A stretch of DNA of 13,311 nt from JAILZP01 sp037444185 (GTDB lineage Bacteria > Bacillota > Desulfotomaculia > Desulfotomaculales > Desulfocucumaceae). The first letter of the stretch is position 1. Each line of letters opens with the position of its first letter. The stretch spans positions 1 to 13,311 of the forward strand of contig JBBIMW010000050.1 of the NCBI GenBank assembly GCA_037444185.1, written 5' to 3'. Positions 1 to 5,143 of the stretch are shown here, in pieces. Under the pieces are notes generated by a model. That model did no database searches. It was given only the letters and a program-made list of their open reading frames with translations, and had not been told where the DNA came from. The translations under genes and the position numbers were made by a program.

Positions 1-221
1 ACCTTCTGCGGTTCACCCCCACGTGCGTGGGGACGATAAGGGCTTTGGCTTCTACGATGCCCTTGAGAACGGTTCACCCCCACGTGCGTGGGGACGATGG
101 AAAGAGCGACTCGTAGCCAGCCACAATAAACCGGTTCACCCCCACGTGCGTGGGGACGATGTTGCCATGTGGATAAGCCCGGCAATGTCCCCCGGTTCAC
201 CCCCACGTGCGTGGGGACGAT
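1..221 (-). CRISPR. Type I-E CRISPR array, leader-proximal end (continues past the left edge)
   Basis: Four perfect copies of a 29-bp repeat lie at 9-37, 70-98, 132-160 and 193-221, separated by spacers at 38-69 (32 bp), 99-131 (33 bp) and 161-192 (32 bp); bases 1-8 are the end of a further spacer. Read on the minus strand the repeat starts ATCGTCCCC, forms a stem CCCCACG/CGTGGGG around a CA centre, and ends with the 8-nt tag GTGAACCG. This matches the I-E arrangement in which Cas6e cuts at the 3' base of the hairpin and leaves an 8-nt 5' handle (ATAAACCG in E. coli). crRNA sense is therefore the minus strand, the same as the cas operon, and the leader lies at 222-360. The last handle base (C on the plus strand at 9, 70, 132, 193) is constant, so I count it in the repeat. 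No degenerate repeat is seen, as expected at the leader end. Confidence 0.97.
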
Positions 222-360
222 TAATGAAACATGCATATTAACTGGGTCTTGCTCGAAAAAAAGGTGGTTTGGTATCATTTAAGCAGTGGCACTGCTGTAT
301 ACAGCACGCCCAGCAAAGTCATGCGGATTCACCGGCGGTCAGGCCCAACCCGTAAGCAGC
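222..360 (-). promoter_or_regulatory. CRISPR leader between cas6e and the first repeat
   Basis: These 139 bases separate the cas6e stop from the leader-proximal repeat. The repeat polarity places the leader here. The half next to the array is AT-rich, with a run of seven T on the minus strand (255-261) and AATATGCAT close to the repeat; the half next to cas6e is more GC-rich. I see no convincing -35/-10 pair at standard spacing: TATACA inside the palindrome at 293-306 and TTAAAT nearby are possible -10 elements without a good partner. No gene is supported here. The leader would be expected to hold the pre-crRNA promoter and the integration signal used by Cas1-Cas2. Confidence 0.75.
282..306. 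repeat. Two overlapping palindromes in the CRISPR leader
   Basis: Positions 282-296 form AGCAGTG-G-CACTGCT, a 15-bp inverted repeat with 7-bp arms. Positions 293-306 form the perfect 14-bp palindrome TGCTGTATACAGCA. The two share the bases TGCT (293-296), so they could form alternative hairpins or two adjacent dimer-binding sites. They lie 60-85 bp upstream of the first repeat. The inner CTGTATACAG resembles operator half-sites of several regulators, but I cannot name a protein. Either function as an operator or as a leader-bending/anchoring site is inference. Confidence 0.6.
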
Positions 361-1035
361 CTATCCTGGACCAATGGAAAGCATGCCAAACCCAAACGCT
401 TTACCCGGTCCTATCCCCATAGCCAGCGCATCCTGAAATAGTTTTGCGTCCTGCACCGCCAATCGCCCATTAAAAAGAACTCCCTGGAAGGTTCGCCCCG
501 TCCCATAACTCTTCACTAACTCTGCTGCACCGGAGGCTGACACCGCCACCTGCAACAACACAAAGCCACATTCCACTGATTTGCGGGTCAGCCATCCAAT
601 TTGCTCCTCAAGTCCTCTCACCGGTACCCGCCGCCCATTGCGCTTAACACCGTTTGAAGAAGACCTGGTATCCACCTTCCGGGTCGGATTGGCCCGCAAG
701 CGAAAACGGAGCACCCGCCCTGTCTTAAGATCAGCATAGACTCTGTCAACCGCTTTAATAGCAGGGTTGGGCATTCCATCCTCCGGATAGAGATAACCAT
801 CGGGCAGTTGCGACCAATCAGGCCTTATCCGGGACTGAGCATAGAGCAATATACGCCCGGTTACCCGCTCAAATTCCAACCGGTACAACACCCCAAAAAA
901 AGCCCGTGCCGACACCTCTGGATCAACAATTTCCGGGTAAGCTTTCATAATGGTCCGGTGCATTCCAGCAACATCGCGGAGGTCTCGTTGAACCGCCGCC
1001 GACAAAGGGTTCAGGCGCATAAACGACAGATACAT
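361..1035 (-). CDS. cas6e: Cas6e (CasE/Cse3) crRNA-processing endoribonuclease
   Basis: Cleaves the pre-crRNA at the base of each repeat hairpin and stays bound to the 3' hairpin as part of Cascade. The 224-residue protein begins MYLSFMRLNP, the classic Cas6e opening. It carries His26, at the position of the catalytic histidine of Thermus Cse3 (His20 in E. coli). RFRLRANPTRK (about 110-120) is the conserved RNA-binding strand, and the C-terminus holds the glycine-rich loop GIGPGKAFGFGMLS (207-220). The frame is open upstream to 1119, but family alignment and a GGAGGTG ribosome binding site 5 nt before the ATG at 1035 fix this start. It is separated from the cas5e stop by 19 bases and is the last cas gene before the leader. 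Confidence 0.95.
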   Translation of the reverse strand: MYLSFMRLNPLSAAVQRDLRDVAGMHRTIMKAYPEIVDPEVSARAFFGVLYRLEFERVTGRILLYAQSRIRPDWSQLPDGYLYPEDGMPNPAIKAVDRVYADLKTGRVLRFRLRANPTRKVDTRSSSNGVKRNGRRVPVRGLEEQIGWLTRKSVECGFVLLQVAVSASGAAELVKSYGTGRTFQGVLFNGRLAVQDAKLFQDALAMGIGPGKAFGFGMLSIGPG

Positions 1036-1040
1036 CAACA

Positions 1041-1047
1041 CACCTCC
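1041..1047 (-). promoter_or_regulatory. Shine-Dalgarno of cas6e (decides the start)
   Basis: GGAGGTG on the minus strand, ending 5 nt before the ATG at 1033-1035. It lies in the 19-base gap after cas5e and rules out the longer upstream extension of the frame, which would overlap cas5e and has no family similarity. Confidence 0.8.
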
Positions 1048-1054
1048 AATGCGT

Positions 1055-1756
1055 TTAAAAACCTGACACCACAATCCACTCCACCCGGACATGTCGGACG
1101 CCGAAGCGCCGCAAGGCAAAGTCTAACGGCAAGTCCACCCGCACTTCTCCACCCCGGTCACTTGGGTGATCCAGAATCACCCTGACCTTTTCAACCTTCT
1201 CCCCGGCCATGGACATAGATAAAGGGTAACGGGACAAAACCGCTATGAGTCCTCCGTCCTGCAACCCGTCCGGCATGTAGACGGGAGTGCTTGGCACATA
1301 AGACTTGCGCCCCAAAAAAAGAGGCCACACAGGTTCACTCAGGGCAACGTGCAGAGTTTGGAGCAGTTTGTAGTCATCGCTTTCCAACCCAACCAGGAAC
1401 GAAGCATCCTGCAAGTAGTACCTCCAGCTCATCACTGTATCACACCCGCTTCCGTCAGCCCTCGCAACACCGTATTTCCGCAGTCCAAATTTCCCCCCTC
1501 CGGCAGTCTGGAAGTCCACCCCCACATTCCCGGGTCGGTCCACACGAACCCCCATACGTAGGCCGGTCAAACGGGAAAGCTGTGGCCAAGCTCCGTTATC
1601 TCCTGAATTCTCCATGCGGGGCTTGCCCATGGCTGAGCAGATCAAGCCAATTATACCCGATTTGGAAGGTTCAAGCCCGGTGTCCCGTTCAGTAAACCTA
1701 CTGGTTGTCCCCCAGGACTGCATGGGCCCCTCCAGTCTCAGAAGCAATGTTTTCAT
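1055..1756 (-). CDS. cas5e: Cas5e (CasD) Cascade subunit
   Basis: RAMP-fold subunit that caps the 5' handle of the crRNA and contacts Cse1 and the Cas7e backbone. With the ATG at 1756 the protein has 233 residues, close to the family norm. It starts MKTLLLRLEGPMQSWGTTSR (1-20) followed by FTERDTGLEPSKSGIIGL (21-38), both strongly diagnostic of Cas5e. An in-frame GTG lies three codons upstream (1763-1765), but the family start and a GGGGTGG sequence shortly before the ATG favour 1756. The gene overlaps the end of cas7e by 59 bp, the longest overlap in the operon, which suggests translational coupling. The C-terminal part is less conserved. Confidence 0.94.
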   Translation of the reverse strand: MKTLLLRLEGPMQSWGTTSRFTERDTGLEPSKSGIIGLICSAMGKPRMENSGDNGAWPQLSRLTGLRMGVRVDRPGNVGVDFQTAGGGKFGLRKYGVARADGSGCDTVMSWRYYLQDASFLVGLESDDYKLLQTLHVALSEPVWPLFLGRKSYVPSTPVYMPDGLQDGGLIAVLSRYPLSMSMAGEKVEKVRVILDHPSDRGGEVRVDLPLDFALRRFGVRHVRVEWIVVSGF

Positions 1757-2942
1757 AATTACCACCCCAGTTACACATTGACTGAGTTTTTTCCATCACT
1801 TTGCCGATAAGGTTTGAAACATTTTCCTCGACATTAATTTTTTTATCTTTTTCATCAATACCCAGATCCGTAGCCGGAATGTAAGTAGCTATTCCCACAT
1901 AACTGATTCCTTCATCCCCGTAAAGGGAATTAAGTTGATTCCAATGGCTGATGAGATGCCTGGCGGAAAGCTGGATCATGTCGCCCCTGACACCAGGATA
2001 GACAGGTTTTATAAAGGCGTTGGCCAAGGACCAAAGGCCGCTTTTACGCAACACCGCCATGATAAAAGCCGGCGGGTTCTGGGCGGCTGAGTTTGTTTGT
2101 TTGCCGGACGGCACCGCATGGACGGCCCCCGCCAGGAAAGCACGGGTAGCCAGTTTCACATTGTCTGTATCGTTCCCCAGGTTTACAGCCAGTTGTTTTA
2201 AGTCCAAATTTGCATAACGGTAGTAGCAGGAACTGTTATAAAGCATTGTGCCCAGCATAGCCGCGCCGGCGCCTTCGTTGTCTTCCTGCTTTTGCAGATC
2301 GTCCACGGCGGCAAAAAAGTCAAACTCGGTGGCAACCGAATGCGTTGAAAAGGCATGGGCCATCTGTACAGCTGCATCGACGTTTTTTTCAGCGTGACTG
2401 GCGATCATCCTGCCGAAAAGGGCTATATCCAAGGCTTCTCCTCCATTAATGGCGTCCAATAGCTGCTGTGCAATTTGTTTTTCCTCAGCGCTTTTTTCAT
2501 TTTTATTTTTCTTATCAGTCTTGGCTTGATCCTTTCCTTTGCCGACCATTAAAGCAGACGAGTGCGTTTTACATAATACAGCCAGCCGGTTGATCTCACG
2601 GTCTCCCAAAACCAGAAGATACTCGGTTTTGCCTTTCTTAAGCTTGAGATCGAGAAGCTCAAGCACCCTTTCCGCAGTTTGTCCGGCCTCACCTTTGTTC
2701 ATTCCAGCCTTCTCCAAGCGTTCAGACAGTTCGCGGCAAATCCATTTCGTCCTATATGAAAGCAATTCTGAAGGAATTAATTCCTTCTCCCGGAAGTGGG
2801 TGCGGATGGCCCGCTTCAAGCACTGGCTGGAAATACGGGCGCGGCGGGTTCCGCCAAATATGCAGCTCTTTGACGCGCCGGTATCGTCCCGGTTAAGGTT
2901 GGACAATGCAAAATTCTGGAGAATGTGGATTTCAAGAAACAT
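1698..2942 (-). CDS. cas7e: Cas7e (CasC/Cse4) Cascade backbone subunit
   Basis: Forms the multi-copy filament (six copies in E. coli Cascade) along the crRNA guide. The 414-residue protein opens MFLEIHILQNFALSNLNRDD and continues with GGTRRARISSQCLKRAIR (30-47), the Cas7e hallmark. Further family blocks are DIALFGRMIA (172-181), AHAFSTHSVATEFDFFAAVDDL (about 195-216) and the SCYYRYANLD region (238-247). It is about 50 residues longer than E. coli CasC, partly because of a lysine-rich, low-complexity segment (about 135-157) between conserved blocks. A perfect AAGGAGGT lies 8 nt before the ATG, inside the last codons of cse2 (11-bp overlap). The last 59 bp are shared with cas5e in another frame. 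Confidence 0.96.
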   Translation of the reverse strand: MFLEIHILQNFALSNLNRDDTGASKSCIFGGTRRARISSQCLKRAIRTHFREKELIPSELLSYRTKWICRELSERLEKAGMNKGEAGQTAERVLELLDLKLKKGKTEYLLVLGDREINRLAVLCKTHSSALMVGKGKDQAKTDKKNKNEKSAEEKQIAQQLLDAINGGEALDIALFGRMIASHAEKNVDAAVQMAHAFSTHSVATEFDFFAAVDDLQKQEDNEGAGAAMLGTMLYNSSCYYRYANLDLKQLAVNLGNDTDNVKLATRAFLAGAVHAVPSGKQTNSAAQNPPAFIMAVLRKSGLWSLANAFIKPVYPGVRGDMIQLSARHLISHWNQLNSLYGDEGISYVGIATYIPATDLGIDEKDKKINVEENVSNLIGKVMEKTQSMCNWGGNYENIASETGGAHAVLGDNQ

Positions 2943-3540
2943 GGTCTTTACCTCCTTCGTTATCCTGATGGCCTATAAAAAAGGACCGGCTCCACCGCCA
3001 TTGCACTGGGCGCCCCTGCCTGTCCCACGCCTGCAGGTCGCTCAGGAGCTGCGCCCAATCCACCGGTACCTCCTTCGTCTTCAACAGGCTGATTACTTGG
3101 CGGAGGAAGTCAAAGAGTTCATCCCGGTGGGCGGCGAGTAGCGCTTCCACCCGGCGTTTAAGCGAATCCGGCAAAAGCTCCTCCGGATCATCTTCCTCCG
3201 GGTTATGTTCTCCATCGGGTAAATGGCTCTGTCTTTGGACCTGGGCCAACATCCGCAAGGACTCTCCGAGGTTGCGCCGCCGCTCATGCAACTCCTCCTC
3301 CCGGAAGAAAACCGGGTGATAACCGAAAAGAGCGGCTATCATCAGATAAAGACGCTCATCGCCAGGCAGGAGGCCCGTTAGGAAGTTTGGCGGCAGGTGG
3401 CCATACAGCTCGAAAAGGTACTCCTCATCCAACATCAGTCCGCGGCGCAGGGCCGCCAGCGTGCCTCGTTCTTCATTGGCCGCCAACCGGGTCAACCAGG
3501 AGACAAACCCCAATTGTTTACTCGTCGGACTCATCGCCAT
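2932..3540 (-). CDS. cse2: Cse2 (CasB, Cas11e) Cascade small subunit
   Basis: Small helical subunit, two copies in E. coli Cascade, that stabilises the R-loop and the displaced strand. The 202-residue product has the expected length range, a family-like N-terminus (FVSWLTRLAANEERGTLAAL, 12-31), and a C-terminal half rich in Arg, Trp and Glu. Recognition rests mainly on gene order between cse1 and cas7e plus these patterns, as Cse2 is poorly conserved. The ATG at 3540 is chosen over the one at 3534 because GAGGAGGTG sits 8 nt before it. It overlaps cse1 by 23 bp and cas7e by 11 bp. An acidic stretch (GEHNPEEDDPEELL, about 109-122) is probably a surface loop. Confidence 0.9.
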   Translation of the reverse strand: MAMSPTSKQLGFVSWLTRLAANEERGTLAALRRGLMLDEEYLFELYGHLPPNFLTGLLPGDERLYLMIAALFGYHPVFFREEELHERRRNLGESLRMLAQVQRQSHLPDGEHNPEEDDPEELLPDSLKRRVEALLAAHRDELFDFLRQVISLLKTKEVPVDWAQLLSDLQAWDRQGRPVQWRWSRSFFIGHQDNEGGKDHVS

Positions 3541-5143
3541 TTGACGGCACCTCCTCTGTTTTTCCGGCGATGGTTTTAGTCAAACAGGATTTAAAATTAT
3601 ATTCGATATGGGTTAGGGTCTCATAAGGGAATTCACTATGGATAAGGCTGTCCCGCGCCGCAAAAAAAGACTGCAGGGCCGCGTTCAGAACCGCTTTCTG
3701 CCAGTTTTCCCTGACCTTCGCAAATTCCATACGGGGTAGCTCATCCAACGCCTGACGGAAAGGCGCCTCAAGAACAGGCCAGTATCGGGTTACCATCCCC
3801 AAACTGCCGGAGAGGTTCTTTTTTTCTTTAGGAACACTGCCCTCTTTATAAATCTTGCTTTTGGATACTTTGCCCGCCCGGATGTGGCGCAGTGCCCGGG
3901 GTAACTCCTGGCGGCTACCCATGGCCCAAACCAGCGCCTCTGCGGTACGCCGGAGAAGCGACTCCACGTGCCTGGCCTTGACCAGCAAATCCTTGAGATC
4001 GCCTACCAGTTCCGGCTTCTCCAGAAATGCCACAGGAATGGGCAGGTATTCTCTGCGCCAGATCTCGATTTTAGCGGCTTTTTGTGGATCTGTGGCCATC
4101 CCGCTTACAATCATCCCGATCACCGCCGGAACATCCAATCTTTCCAGTTTACCCTTCTCATCAACCGCGGCCAACCATTCGACCAGGTGAGGACGCGCCA
4201 TATCCGCATCCGTGGCCTGAAGGAGAACGTGGGCTGAAGGCCAAATAGCCCGCTGTTTGTTTACTTTAAAAGGAACCCACCCTCTTTCTTTGTGTTGGTA
4301 AACCTTGCCGGGATCGATCCGGTGGCCATCCCTGTCCAAACAATACCGTTGCTTGATTTGACAGCCGGTTGCCGTCCCCGTAGATTTATCAACAATAAGA
4401 TGAATCTGCCTGCTCTGCCAGGTAAGGTAATGGATTGGCCCTAAGGGGCGGCTCCCCTCCCTTTCTGGCTCCGGGGGGCTATCTATTTCCCAAAACGGAC
4501 GGTCCCTTTCTGAATAAGGTATGAAAGAACTCCAATATTCCAAAGGCACCAGGTTTAAAAGCAAAGTCTCAAAAACATTGCGCCCACGGGCCTCTGCCAC
4601 CAGACCCTTGGTGAGGGGCGCATCCCTTCTGTTAAAGGGCTTACTCACCCCGCCACCGAAGGCAAAAAGCTGTTGGACCATAAGATGACAGGCCGCCCGA
4701 TCGAACGGCAATGCCTCCATCCCCTCCACCTTGCCATGGTCAAAAAGGGTGGAGTTGTTGCCCGACGCAGCCTCCAGAACCAGAGCGCTGATGGGATGCT
4801 CTTTCTCATCTTCCATCCATGGCACTTGATAAAAAGGGCGCGTGGGATGAATCAGATCAAACCGGCCCTCCCATAAGGCACCGTATCTGTCCAGTCTGCC
4901 TGAGTCAATTCGCCCCGTACGCCAAAGGCCGGCCCAGTCCGCATAACTTTGCGGCAAAAAAACTCTATAGAGGACCGCCTGGAGTAACCGGTGTATAGCC
5001 ACTGTCACCAGGGGGGACGGGTCAAACACCTCCCGGAGGGCATGGGCCTCTGCCAGCACGTTGCGCAGACTGAGGGTGTACGGATTACCAGCTTTGCTCA
5101 GTACTGGAATCCATGGCTCCTCCCAAAGTGAATAGCAGCTCAC
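3518..5143 (-). CDS. cse1: Cse1 (CasA, Cas8e) Cascade large subunit
   Basis: Large subunit of Cascade: recognises the PAM, starts R-loop formation and recruits Cas3. The 541-residue protein starts with the family signature WEEPWIPVLSKAGNPYTLSL (7-26). It then shows the conserved DPSPLVTVAIHRLLQAVL (41-58), a GNNSTLFDHG block (128-137) that matches the loop region contacting target DNA, AFGGGVSKPFNRRDAP (161-176), and LTWQSRQIHL (240-249). It is somewhat longer than E. coli CasA (502). The start codon is GTG at 5141-5143, overlapping the cas3 stop as GTGA (4 bp), with GGAGGAGG just upstream. Three in-frame overlaps in succession (cas3/cse1/cse2) indicate tight translational coupling. Confidence 0.95.
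   Translation of the reverse strand: MSCYSLWEEPWIPVLSKAGNPYTLSLRNVLAEAHALREVFDPSPLVTVAIHRLLQAVLYRVFLPQSYADWAGLWRTGRIDSGRLDRYGALWEGRFDLIHPTRPFYQVPWMEDEKEHPISALVLEAASGNNSTLFDHGKVEGMEALPFDRAACHLMVQQLFAFGGGVSKPFNRRDAPLTKGLVAEARGRNVFETLLLNLVPLEYWSSFIPYSERDRPFWEIDSPPEPEREGSRPLGPIHYLTWQSRQIHLIVDKSTGTATGCQIKQRYCLDRDGHRIDPGKVYQHKERGWVPFKVNKQRAIWPSAHVLLQATDADMARPHLVEWLAAVDEKGKLERLDVPAVIGMIVSGMATDPQKAAKIEIWRREYLPIPVAFLEKPELVGDLKDLLVKARHVESLLRRTAEALVWAMGSRQELPRALRHIRAGKVSKSKIYKEGSVPKEKKNLSGSLGMVTRYWPVLEAPFRQALDELPRMEFAKVRENWQKAVLNAALQSFFAARDSLIHSEFPYETLTHIEYNFKSCLTKTIAGKTEEVPSNGDESDE

Noticed and set aside
23..241. Plus-strand open frame with repeated GSPPRAWGR-type peptides
   Set aside because: The periodic peptide is a translation of the CRISPR repeats, not a protein.
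1036..1119. In-frame N-terminal extension of Cas6e
   Set aside because: It overlaps cas5e and lacks family similarity; MYLSF at 1035 with GGAGGTG upstream is the canonical start.
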